Below, one piece after another: positions 49,731 through 58,460 of a DNA stretch of 60,966 nucleotides (position 1 is the stretch's first letter; every line of letters begins with the position of its first letter). The notes beneath the pieces were generated by a model, which saw only the letters and a list, made by a program, of their open reading frames with translations, had not been told where the DNA came from and did no database searches. The DNA is from Calothrix sp. CSU_2_0. Lineage in GTDB: Bacteria > Cyanobacteriota > Cyanobacteriia > Cyanobacteriales > Nostocaceae. The translations under genes and the position numbers were made by a program. Location: NCBI GenBank assembly GCA_012034595.1, contig JAAUPE010000023.1, positions 1-60,966 of the forward strand, in the 5' to 3' direction.

Positions 49731-49951
49731 GATTTGTAAAGCAAAATCTAGATTATGTTTACCATTTTAAATCAGTTGGGTGTAGGCAATACTAAGGACT
49801 TGAGTCAGAAAAGTAATTATCAGATGATATTCCTTTTGGGAGTAGCTATCGTGATGGTGCATTAGAAGGAAGAAATGGGTTTCCGAAAGGGTAGTACCTG
49901 CTTTACAGCGATCGCATTTATTTTCTTACTTTATACACGGTTTGATTCAGG

Positions 49952-50737
49952 ATGTCCAAAACTTGGCTAGGTTTAAATATTGGTAATTCCCGATCGCACT
50001 GGGGATTATTTGCAGATAAAACCCTGATTCACGCTTGGGATAGTTCGCATGTATCTGTGGATGTGGTGCAAGAGTTCACAGAGAATGGGAAAATAGAAAA
50101 ACTATTTTCTGGGTTTGATTTTTCCCAGCTTCCAATTCATGTTCTTATCGATTTTCCGAGAATTGCGATCGCATCTGTAGTTCCCCGACAAACTGAAATC
50201 TGGCAAATTTACACAAATGTAAAAATAGTTACTTTAGCTGATATCCCGTTGAAAGCGATGTATCCAACTTTGGGTATTGACAGAGCGCTAGCTATACATG
50301 GCGCAGGGACTTATTTAGGTTTTCCCATGCTCGTAATAGATGCGGGAACTGCACTGACTTTTACTAGTGTGAATAGGAACCAAGAATTAACTGGAGGAGC
50401 GATTTTACCAGGATTAGGCTTGCAATTAGCGACATTAGGAAACAAAACCGGACAGTTACCAGATGTTGAATTACCAAAAAAACTACCCTCACACTTTGCC
50501 ATGAACACACCTGAAGCGATGCAAAGCGGGGTAATTTATACCTTACTTGCGGGGATTAAAGATTTTATTGAGACTTGGTGGTGTGATTTCCCAAATGGAA
50601 AAGTGATGATGACAGGAGGAGATAGTGCCATAATTCATGGTTATTTGCGATCGCATTATCCCAATATTTGCGATCGTATAATCGTAGAACCTAATTTAAT
50701 CTTCTGGGGAATGGGAGAATTAATTGGTAATGGTTAA
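49952..50737 (+). CDS. coaX: type III pantothenate kinase
   Basis: CoaX phosphorylates pantothenate, the first step of coenzyme A synthesis. The 261-residue protein shows the ASKHA-fold phosphate-binding motif LNIGNSRSHWGLF at the N-terminus, GIDRALAIHGA and VIDAGTALTFT, and a C-terminal GGDSA segment. The start ATG at 49952 is preceded by an AGGATG element. Divergent from hicBA. Confidence 0.93.
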   Translation: MSKTWLGLNIGNSRSHWGLFADKTLIHAWDSSHVSVDVVQEFTENGKIEKLFSGFDFSQLPIHVLIDFPRIAIASVVPRQTEIWQIYTNVKIVTLADIPLKAMYPTLGIDRALAIHGAGTYLGFPMLVIDAGTALTFTSVNRNQELTGGAILPGLGLQLATLGNKTGQLPDVELPKKLPSHFAMNTPEAMQSGVIYTLLAGIKDFIETWWCDFPNGKVMMTGGDSAIIHGYLRSHYPNICDRIIVEPNLIFWGMGELIGNG

Positions 50738-50791
50738 TGGTTTATGACTAATTCATTACCTGAAAAGCTTACAGATAAAGCATCATTAGTC

Positions 50792-50943
50792 CTAAATTCT
50801 GAATTCTGAATTCCGAATTCTAAATTCTAAATTCTGGATTCTGGATTCTGAATTCTAAATTCTGGGTTCTAGATTCTAGATTCTGAATTCTGGATTCTAG
50901 ATTCTAGATTCTGAATTCTGAATTCTGGATTCTAGATTCTGAA
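50792..50943. repeat. heptanucleotide repeat, NNATTCT type, about 21 units
   Basis: Units GAATTCT, AAATTCT, GGATTCT and AGATTCT alternate with an exact seven-base period. It fills the whole interval between the convergent coaX and alpha/beta hydrolase genes. Confidence 0.95.
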
Positions 50944-50945
50944 TA

Positions 50946-51764
50946 TTATACAAAATTACTTTTAATAAAATCCCGAATTTCCTCAGCAACTATCGCACGA
51001 CACTGTTGTGGTAAATCATTTTCCCCATGTGCGATCGTTTTCAAACTTGCCCCTGGTATGAGCTGTGCATAAACCTGGCTTGCTTTTAATGCTTCTTGGC
51101 TGTCTTTTCCACCTTGTAAAATTAAAACTGGAGCTTGCATAAAATGGAGCCGTGTCTCTAAATACTCTGCGTGAATTTCCTGATTTTGACGTTGAAATAG
51201 CAACTCGCAAGCAGTTGGATATTCCTCTATTTTCCGACGCAATTTCCACTCCTCATCCACATTAATCTTCCAACCAAATAATTTTGCCAGGGGACGCAGC
51301 AATCGCAACAAAGCAAACATAAATTCCGAACGTTGTAGAATAGTTTGCATCTGCTTCAGATGCTTTTCTGCTACTTCATTTCCTACACCTTCTGGTGCAA
51401 GCAATACTAAACCCCTGACATTCTCCGGATACTTGAGAGCATAACTTGCAGCTACCCATCCCCCTAATGAATGACCTACCAAATAGACATTCTCTAATTT
51501 CAATGCTTGTAAAAATTCAGCTAAACATTCAACTTGCAAATCAATTGAGTAGTGAATATCAGGAATATCTGACTCTCCGAATCCAAGTAAATCCGGTGTA
51601 AAGCAATGAAATTCGCGAGAAAACAATTCCATTACTGGAACCCATTGACTGCCTTCATTCCAACTACCATGCAGGAAAATAACAGGGATTCCCTCACCAA
51701 CCTCACGCCAGAATAACAGCCCTTGAGAGAGTTTAATCCGGGAGTTACGAAATAAAGTCTCCAT
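50946..51764 (-). CDS. alpha/beta hydrolase
   Basis: The 272-residue protein has FLHGSWNEGSQW (oxyanion region), DLLGFGESD, VGHSLGGWVAA with the nucleophile serine, LILQGGKDSQE with the acidic residue and IAHGENDLPQQ, where the histidine should be the catalytic base. It resembles bacterial haloalkane dehalogenase/ester hydrolase relatives without diagnostic residues. The stop codon is at the edge of the heptad repeat 50792-50943. Confidence 0.87.
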   Translation of the reverse strand: METLFRNSRIKLSQGLLFWREVGEGIPVIFLHGSWNEGSQWVPVMELFSREFHCFTPDLLGFGESDIPDIHYSIDLQVECLAEFLQALKLENVYLVGHSLGGWVAASYALKYPENVRGLVLLAPEGVGNEVAEKHLKQMQTILQRSEFMFALLRLLRPLAKLFGWKINVDEEWKLRRKIEEYPTACELLFQRQNQEIHAEYLETRLHFMQAPVLILQGGKDSQEALKASQVYAQLIPGASLKTIAHGENDLPQQCRAIVAEEIRDFIKSNFV

Positions 51765-52086
51765 TTCAATAAGTAATTAGTGGTTAATAGCTAGTCGTTA
51801 GGTATTAGTTGTTAATGGTTCATGGCTAAGTACATGGGATTAAATAAGCGAAAAACTTAATACCTAATCTCCACAACCCTACTAAGTATTAGCAATTAAA
51901 TAACATACATATCTTGTGGAATGGGCAGGAAAGCCCGTTAATTTAATTAGGCAAGCGGGATGTTCAGAAGTTTGACACCGCCAACTTCTCTGTTACACAA
52001 AATCAGAACTATAATTAATCACTACAAAATACCACTTAACCATCTAACAATTAACAATTAACTACTAACAACATAAAAGATAATAA
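51765..52086. other. gene-free interval with short repeats
   Basis: This stretch of about 320 bases holds TTAGT/TTAAT-rich words and a TGTGGAATGGGCAGGAAAGCCCG element (from about 51919) similar to the inverted repeat at 9429-9491. The left end must carry the promoter of the 50946 hydrolase. No gene. Confidence 0.5.
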
Positions 52087-52581
52087 TTATGACAGCGTTG
52101 TCAAGCCTTTTAAGTAATCTTGCAACTGCTGTGTGTGGTCATGAGACATAGGTTCGGTTGGCAGCGAGTCAGGAGAAAAAGCCTGAATTTCCATAACTTC
52201 GAGGGTATCTTGTACCTCCATATTGCCCCGAACATCAGCTTCCACCACAACACAAATTGAGTGAATTCTGGGGTCACGATCTGGTGCAGAATATACACCG
52301 ACTAAGCGGCGAATTTGTACCAGTTCCAACCCAGTTTCTTCCTTCAATTCGCGTTCGATTGTGCTAGGTATATCTTCTCCCCAATCCACCATTCCTCCAG
52401 GCAAACCCCAAAGACCATTGTCACGTCGTCGGATTAGGACAATTCGTCCATCTGGCAAAATGGGAATAATGCTTGTACCTGGGACGGGATGACGAAATAT
52501 GACACCAAGTACAGCCTGTCCAAAACGCCATAGACCACGTGTGGACTTGATTCCTACAGCAAACAAAGCAAGAATATTCAA
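52087..52581 (-). CDS. Nudix hydrolase
   Basis: This 164-residue protein has the Nudix box from GGMVDWGEDIP to ERELKEETGLEL, with the conserved REXXEE acidic residues, and hydrolyses a nucleoside diphosphate linked to some moiety. An N-terminal stretch (ALFAVGIKSTRGLWRFGQAV) of cyanobacterial type precedes it. The best start is TTG at 52579-52581. The substrate cannot be told from sequence. Confidence 0.88.
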   Translation of the reverse strand: MNILALFAVGIKSTRGLWRFGQAVLGVIFRHPVPGTSIIPILPDGRIVLIRRRDNGLWGLPGGMVDWGEDIPSTIERELKEETGLELVQIRRLVGVYSAPDRDPRIHSICVVVEADVRGNMEVQDTLEVMEIQAFSPDSLPTEPMSHDHTQQLQDYLKGLTTLS

Positions 52582-53224
52582 TCTTCAAAGTTCGGTTATT
52601 TTACTTGGTATTATTCACCACTCGCAGTTACTTAAATCAATCTGATATTAAGTTAGACGTTATCCGATCGCGCTTGTGGCTCTGGGCTTTATTCTAACGA
52701 CTAGCGTAGAACAAATCAATATTACCATCTACTGAAAAACTAAGTTAAGATAAGTGCTTATCAATACGCAATATTTGCCGCCAAAATGATTAAGTTGGAT
52801 TTGTTTTAAATTGTAAACAAAATAACCTTTTTCAAGTAGGGGGCTTACTGTAAAATATGTATGTGAAAATTTATTTTTAGAAAAATCAAATAGGATTACT
52901 CAACCTGGTCTCATTTGGGAAAAGGGTAGTTTAGAGAATATTTACCATCACTAAAAAATAAGAATAGTAACATTAAAACTACAACAAAATATAGATAAAT
53001 TTAGATACATAGGCAGTAAAATAATAGTAATAATTTACATATCGTAGGCTAAATTTGTCGCCGTTGACATAGTTAAAGCAAATAAGGTAAGCTAGATTGC
53101 TATTTAAAGTATAATCAAGGCTAAACTAGGTTTAAACTATATCAATAGTACTCAGTAGCAAAAGCTAATGTTGCGTAATTGATACCTAGAAGCCATTTTT
53201 TTGTTGTTTATTCATGAGGTGAGT
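52582..53224. other. AT-rich gene-free interval upstream of a small conserved gene
   Basis: No gene or strong hairpin is visible in about 640 bases. The right half (52950-53160) is very AT-rich and should hold the promoter of the 53225 gene. A long leader is possible. Confidence 0.5.
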
Positions 53225-53398
53225 ATGGCAAAGCGCCGCAACCCGAAAAAAGAAAAGGCGCTACGGAACCAGGCTTATGCCCGCAAGTTTCGTAAACGGA
53301 CTACTACAGGAAGAATGAATCGAAGATTCCAACAACGACCGCCAAAGAGTGAAGAAGAAGAAGGAGCAGCAGCAGATATGGGTGCTGCTGATTCATAA
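53225..53398 (+). CDS. small basic cyanobacterial protein
   Basis: This 57-residue protein starts MAKRRNPKKEKALRNQAYAR, then KFRKRTTTGRMNRRF, and has an acidic tail (SEEEEGAAADMGAADS). It is strongly basic at the N-terminus. I recognise it as a small conserved protein of filamentous cyanobacteria without known function; the RK-rich part suggests RNA or ribosome association. I chose the ATG at 53225 because GAGGTGAG lies just upstream; a TTG at 53201 would add eight unlikely residues. Confidence 0.85.
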   Translation: MAKRRNPKKEKALRNQAYARKFRKRTTTGRMNRRFQQRPPKSEEEEGAAADMGAADS

Positions 53399-53456
53399 CT
53401 TCAATCGGTATTTAACTCTGAAGCTATTTCATTGCTGTTGTATTTTGTCTAAATTG

Positions 53457-53487
53457 GGGCGTACATTTTCTTTTATTTGTACGCCCT
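53457..53487. terminator. bidirectional terminator between convergent genes
   Basis: GGGCGTACA (53457-53465) pairs with TGTACGCCC (53479-53487). T-rich sequence follows on the plus strand (AAATTGTGTTTTATTC). It separates the small gene ending at 53398 from argH ending at 53509. Confidence 0.75.
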
Positions 53488-53508
53488 AAATTGTGTTTTA
53501 TTCTTTCT

Positions 53509-54899
53509 TTAAACCTGAGTAGTCATTTGAGAACGAGCGCGGGTTAGTGCTTTACTAATTTGAGCAAAGCCAGTACCTCCGTAGGTATTACGAGCAGCAA
53601 CTACTTGTCGGGGCGAAATTGCTTCGTAGATATCTGCTTCAAAGGCGGTATGTAGTTGTTTCCACTCGTCTAAGCTTAAATCTTTGAGAAGTTTTTTAGC
53701 AGCGATACAGGTTTTAACAACTTTGCCGACGAGATTGTAAGCTTCCCGAAATGGGATACCCTTAGTAGCGAGATAATCAGCGACATCAGTAGCATTAGAA
53801 AAGTCCTCACAAACGGCTTCAGCCAAGCGTTGAGTCCGAAATTCCAAACCTTCTTTTAAGAGAATTGTCATTGCTTCCAGACAGGCTTTGACTGTATTGA
53901 CGCTATCGAATAAGCCTTCTTTATCTTCTTGTAAGTCCTTGTTGTATGCCAAGGGTAATCCCTTCATCATCACCAGTAGCGCTTGGAGATGACCGAATAC
54001 ACGACCTGTTTTTCCCCGCACCAGTTCTGGTACGTCGGGGTTTTTCTTTTGGGGCATGATGCTAGAACCTGTAGCACAGCTATCTTTGAGGGTGACAAAG
54101 CGAAATTCTTCGCTTGCCCAGAATATCACCTCTTCTGAGAGACGGCTGAGGTGAACCATGATTAAGCTGGCTGCTGCGAGAAATTCGATGGCAAAATCGC
54201 GATCGCTCACACCATCGAGGCTATTTTCGTAAACTGCGTCAAAGTCTAATAATTTAGCACTATAGTGGCGATCGATGGGGAAAGTGGTTCCCGCCAAAGC
54301 ACCGCAACCCAAAGGCGAAATATTTACCCGTCGCAACACATCCCCCAACCGTTCCCAGTCGCGCTGGGTCATTTGGAAATATGCCAGTAAATGATGTGCC
54401 AAGCTTAGGGGTTGAGCGCGTTGTAAGTGGGTATAGCCAGGAATTAAGGTTTCAATATTTGCTTCGGCAATCTCGACTAAAACCGCTTGAAAATCCCGTA
54501 GTAGGTGGCGAATTTGCTGAATTTGGTCGCGCAGGTAAAGACGGGTATCTGTACCTACTTGGTCGTTGCGGGAACGGGCTGTGTGTAACTTTTTTGCAAC
54601 ATCTCCGAGTATTTCCGTAAGTCTTTTTTCAACAGCAAAATGGATATCTTCCGCATCAATGCCCGGATTAAAGTTCCCTTGGCGATATTCTTGGCGAATT
54701 TCTTCTAAACCGTCAACGAGTTCTTTACCTTCCTCAGTGGAAATAATACCAGTATGTGCAAGCATTTTTGCATGAGCTTGCGAACCAGTAATGTCGTATT
54801 CTATTAATTGAATATCAAAATTAATACTTGCATTAAAGCGAGCGATCGCAGGATGAGCGCGGATTCAAATCGCTGGCTCCAAGTTTGTTGCTGAGTCAT
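53509..54899 (-). CDS. argH: argininosuccinate lyase (frameshifted near N-terminus)
   Basis: ArgH splits argininosuccinate into arginine and fumarate, the last step of arginine synthesis. The main frame (from 54765) holds the fumarase/aspartase superfamily signature [28 protein letters not shown] and [17 protein letters not shown]. The true start, [15 protein letters not shown] (ATG at 54897-54899), is in another frame: one missing base near 54854-54856 separates it from [20 protein letters not shown] and the rest. Restoring it gives the normal length of about 463 residues. Confidence 0.94.
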
Positions 54900-54925
54900 A
54901 GATGCTGAAGTTTGGGAAGATACAG

Positions 54926-54976
54926 TTAGGAATTAGGAGTTAGGAATTAGGAGTTAGGAATTAGGAGTTAGGAATT
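54926..54976. repeat. heptad repeat TAGGAAT/TAGGAGT
   Basis: About seven units alternate TTAGGAA/TTAGGAG with a seven-base period, just upstream of the argH start, within its likely promoter region. Confidence 0.9.
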
Positions 54977-55039
54977 ATGAATTGAGGCAGGGTTAAAACC
55001 TAATTTTTAACTCCTCACTCTTAACTCCTAACTTTGTCT

Positions 55040-55228
55040 TTAGCCATAACTAGTTAGATTCCGAATCATATAGCCAATGACCAGACCAATCAACAGTGCC
55101 CAAGCTTGCCCGGTTTGTACAAAATGCGAAAACGACTTTTGCATCTGACCAAGAAGATTTGGGTCATTGATTGTTTGGGCAAAGACAGTCAAATCGATAT
55201 TGCTTACCCAATCGCTAATTAGTTCCAT
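55040..55228 (-). CDS. small membrane protein
   Basis: Starting at MELISDW (55226-55228), this is a 62-residue protein with an acidic/amphipathic N-terminal half (NIDLTVFAQTINDPNLLGQM) and one C-terminal membrane helix (AWALLIGLVIGYMIRNL). It resembles a small conserved protein of filamentous cyanobacteria; the function is unknown. The upstream ATG at 55294 would add 22 hydrophobic residues (LIVIVFNLLF) and is less likely. Confidence 0.68.
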   Translation of the reverse strand: MELISDWVSNIDLTVFAQTINDPNLLGQMQKSFSHFVQTGQAWALLIGLVIGYMIRNLTSYG

Positions 55229-55786
55229 ATTGCCTCGAAATAGTAGATTAAAAACAATAACAATCAATTGACAGTTAAACGTCAAAACAGGCAATTACAC
55301 ACAAACTACGGTTAATTACGTGTAAATGCTGAAAGATAAGTTAAGAAGATAACTTTAATGTCATAACCTTAATTTGCAGATAATGTCCAGGGAATTGGGA
55401 ATTGGGTATTAATAATTATGAATTTTTATTATTGCCTATTTTCCCCTCTCTTCTTCCTAATACCAATTCTTTGTGAAGCTGCATCGAATTTTACCCCACC
55501 CTAACCCTCTGACAGGTGGTAGGGTAAAATGACTGTGGGTTAAGCTTTTGGCTTAAGTTGACACCAATGGGTTTTCCCACCCTTGCTTGCGAATGATAAA
55601 TCTGTGATTGTGATATTCTATTTTCTAAAAGACCTTAGAAGTTCAAAAGGATAAAAATGAAATATACTTATTTTTGACCAACTTGTTAACTAACAATCCC
55701 TTACTCCCGATATCTAAGGTTTCAACTTAATAATTTCTAACTGATAACTCCTAATTCACCATTCATAACTCAACAACTATAGAAGA
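55229..55786. other. gene-free interval upstream of gatC with a hairpin
   Basis: A long imperfect palindrome (ATTTTACCCCACCC and GGTGGTAGGGTAAAAT, about 55491-55531) is followed by the word AAGTTGACACCAAT (about 55555), which also occurs near 397. The gatC promoter should lie between about 55580 and 55780. Confidence 0.55.
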
Positions 55787-56077
55787 ATGATTGACCGCGA
55801 ACAAGTTCATAAAGTCGCATCTTTAGCGCGTTTAGAATTAACATCGGAAGAAGAAGAAACATTTACGACCCAATTAGGAAGTATTCTGGAATATATAGAG
55901 CAATTGAATGAACTTGATGTAACAGACGTTGTGCCAACTACGAGGGCAATTGATGTTAGCAATGTAACCAGACCAGATAATTTGCAGCCTTACCCAGAAC
56001 GTGAAGCTATTCTCAGTGGGGCACCAGAACAAGAAGGCGATTTCTTCAAGGTACCAAAAATTTTGAATCCTGAATAG
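55787..56077 (+). CDS. gatC: Asp-tRNA(Asn)/Glu-tRNA(Gln) amidotransferase subunit C
   Basis: GatC stabilises the GatCAB complex that converts misacylated Glu-tRNA(Gln) to Gln-tRNA(Gln). The 96-residue protein has the family pattern [38 protein letters not shown], the TTRAI segment and NVTRPD. Length is normal. gatA and gatB are not in this window. Confidence 0.96.
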   Translation: MIDREQVHKVASLARLELTSEEEETFTTQLGSILEYIEQLNELDVTDVVPTTRAIDVSNVTRPDNLQPYPEREAILSGAPEQEGDFFKVPKILNPE

Positions 56078-56339
56078 AGTTAATAGGTAATAAATCTTAA
56101 CAAGTAGGGTGCTTGATATCCTGTGTAAAAACTCTATTTTTACCTAGAATTTCTATGAAAGCGTCGTAATGTACCGATTATGATGATGCGTTACCCTACA
56201 CGAACATATGCCACAATTAACCAAATAACTAACTAAAGAAAGATGTATTTATAAATATAATTTGTAGAAATTAAGATAGGTGGGTTTATCCCGCCATTTT
56301 TGTATGTAGATTTATATGTAGAAATGCCGGGGTAGCAAT

Positions 56340-57299
56340 ATGGGTTTAGGAATTCTCAAAGACGGAAAATGGATATCAGAACGCGAACAAGAGGATACGG
56401 AAGGTAAATTTATTCGTCCATCAACTACTTTTCGCAATCAAATTACAGCCGATGGGGCAAGTGGATTTAAAGCGGAACCTGGACGTTATCATTTATATAT
56501 TTCTTGGGCTTGTCCTTGGGCTTGTCGTACTGCAATTTTGCGACAATTAAAAGGACTACAAGATGTAATTGGTTTATCTGTTGTTGCGGCAGAAATTCAT
56601 GATAACAGTTGGGAATTTAGTCATGAACCTGGTTCTATTCCCGATACTGTTAATAATGCTGAATATCTTTGGCAAATTTATCTCAAAGCTGACTACAATT
56701 ATAGTGGTAGGGTGACAGTTCCGGTATTGTGGGATAAGCAAAACAACATAATAGTGAATAACGAATCCCGCGAAATTATGCGTATGTTGGATACAGAGTT
56801 TAATGATTTTGCTCAAAAAGATATTAATTTTTACCCTGAAGATTTACAAACTCAAATTGATGAGACAGTAGACGCTATTTATCAACCAATAAATAATGGC
56901 GTTTATCGGGCTGGATTTGCCACAACTCAATCAGCATATGATGAAGCTGTTACCGAATTATTTGATAACTTAGATAAGTGGGAAAAGATATTAGGAGAAA
57001 AGCGCTATTTGTGTGGCGATTCCCTTACAGAAGCAGACTGGTGTATGTTTACAACTTTATTTCGATTTGATGCGGTTTATTATGTACATTTCAAGTGTAA
57101 TATCCGCCGGATAATTGATTACCCAAATTTGTGGAATTATCTCAAGGATTTATATCAATATCCAGGTGTGAAAGAGACTTGTAATCTCGACCATATTAAA
57201 CGGCATTATTATAAAAGTCATCCTCAGGTTAATCCGACTCGCATTGTACCCAAGGGACCAATAATTAATTTTGACGAACCCCATAATCGGGGTAAATAA
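56340..57299 (+). CDS. glutathione S-transferase, glutathionyl-hydroquinone reductase type
   Basis: This 319-residue protein belongs to the Xi-class/ECM4-like glutathione S-transferases, which reduce glutathionyl-hydroquinones. The thioredoxin-fold N-terminus carries YISWACPWACRTAILR, whose CPWA motif includes the catalytic cysteine, and the IVNNESREIMRMLDTEF helix. The C-terminal helical domain carries CGDSLTEADWCMFTTLFRFD. Length is typical. Likely role: redox protection against quinone adducts. It stands apart from the neighbouring LuxR gene. Confidence 0.93.
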   Translation: MGLGILKDGKWISEREQEDTEGKFIRPSTTFRNQITADGASGFKAEPGRYHLYISWACPWACRTAILRQLKGLQDVIGLSVVAAEIHDNSWEFSHEPGSIPDTVNNAEYLWQIYLKADYNYSGRVTVPVLWDKQNNIIVNNESREIMRMLDTEFNDFAQKDINFYPEDLQTQIDETVDAIYQPINNGVYRAGFATTQSAYDEAVTELFDNLDKWEKILGEKRYLCGDSLTEADWCMFTTLFRFDAVYYVHFKCNIRRIIDYPNLWNYLKDLYQYPGVKETCNLDHIKRHYYKSHPQVNPTRIVPKGPIINFDEPHNRGK

Positions 57300-57391
57300 A
57301 CCTGCTTGGTATAGCTTTGCATAAGTTCATAGCAAATTGACAAGGAAATAGCAGTTTTTAAAAACAACCTAACAAATGAAAGCAATCTCCT

Positions 57392-57576
57392 GTAGGTTGG
57401 GTGGAACGTAGTGTAACCCAACACATGATAAGAGGAAAATAAACGTTATTTAAAACACAAAATATTAAATTTGAACGCATAAAATCAACCCTTCTAAAGA
57501 TGAAAGCATATTGAATATTATCACCCATCTAAAAACTGAATGTTGGGTGGAGCAAAGCGTAACCCAACCTACAAAA
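57392..57576. repeat. pair of palindromic GTAGGTTGGGT repeats in opposite orientation
   Basis: TAGGTTGGGTGGAACGTAG...TAACCCAACA (57392-57424) and TTGGGTGGAGCAAAGCGTAACCCAACCTAC (about 57541-57571) are members of one interspersed family; the second is inverted relative to the first. Each is itself a hairpin. They fill most of the gene-free interval 57300-57617 beyond the GST stop. Confidence 0.8.
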
Positions 57577-57617
57577 ATAAGCTTTTCAAGGTAGACATGG
57601 TTTAATATTTTAATTAT

Positions 57618-58373
57618 TTATGTAGTAGAAAAATTAGCATTTGAGAATAGTTGTATCACCATTTCTGCACGAGATGACACCTCAAGCTTGCGAAATATGC
57701 GCTTTAAAGCTTGCTTGACGGTATGTTCAGAAATACAAAGTTTTTCACCAATTTGAGAATTTTTTAAACCTTGGGCAACGAGTTCGGCAATTTCCAATTC
57801 GCGTGGTGTTAAACGACTAATATTGATAATATTTTTAGTATTAAAGCTATTAATATTAATTTGTTGTGATTCTAATTGTCGCGAAGCAAACCAAGTTGAC
57901 AAGTGCAAACACAAAGCACTAAGGTCAGCTAGATTCTGCTGATTAAAAGCGGGAGAATCGCAATCGCGTGTCAAAGCCATTCCCCCAATCAACTGACCTT
58001 GATGAACAATAGGTCCCACCATAACATGCGCGTGGTCAGCACGGGGACAAATGGTTTTCCAGACTCCGGGGGGTAGAACTATTTCATCATGAACTGCGGT
58101 ATGTCGTTCCACCAAGTAGCGTAGAACTGGGTTGTAATCTAACGATAATGCTTTTCGTAACAAGCTAGATTTTGCTGTCTCCTCAGAGGGAAGTTGCTGG
58201 TGAAAAAAGAGATTGCAACGTTTAGCTGCAAAATATTCGCTGATATGAGGAATAACGTGCGATGTTCCACTGGAACCGCTAAGAAGCGATCGCAATTCTT
58301 CTTGATTGCGAGATTTAGCTATTTCCTGAAATAAAGACTGTAAAGAGCTTGTCATATCAAGAATCCCATCCAA
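57618..58373 (-). CDS. LuxR family transcriptional regulator
   Basis: This 251-residue regulator has an N-terminal sensor region of GAF-like character (VGPIVHQGQLIGGMALTRD) and a C-terminal LuxR-type helix-turn-helix (LTPRELEIAELVAQGLKNSQIGEKLCISEHTVKQALKRIFRKLEVSSRAEMV). There is no receiver domain, so it is not a typical response regulator. It is divergent from the sulfurtransferase gene 87 bases away, so it may control that gene as well as itself. Confidence 0.9.
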   Translation of the reverse strand: MDGILDMTSSLQSLFQEIAKSRNQEELRSLLSGSSGTSHVIPHISEYFAAKRCNLFFHQQLPSEETAKSSLLRKALSLDYNPVLRYLVERHTAVHDEIVLPPGVWKTICPRADHAHVMVGPIVHQGQLIGGMALTRDCDSPAFNQQNLADLSALCLHLSTWFASRQLESQQININSFNTKNIINISRLTPRELEIAELVAQGLKNSQIGEKLCISEHTVKQALKRIFRKLEVSSRAEMVIQLFSNANFSTT

Positions 58374-58460
58374 AAACTGTACTCTTTCGAGGGCTATTTT
58401 TAGTTAAAAATTAATTTTACTCTAGCGCTATCACATCCACAGAGCAAGGATAAATGCTTT
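58374..58460. promoter_or_regulatory. divergent promoter region, LuxR gene / sulfurtransferase gene
   Basis: Eighty-seven bases separate the two starts. They contain an AT-rich stretch (TTTTAGTTAAAAATTAATTTT) and, near the sulfurtransferase start, an AGAGCAAGGAT sequence that could act as a ribosome binding site. A shared operator is inferred only from the layout. Confidence 0.5.
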
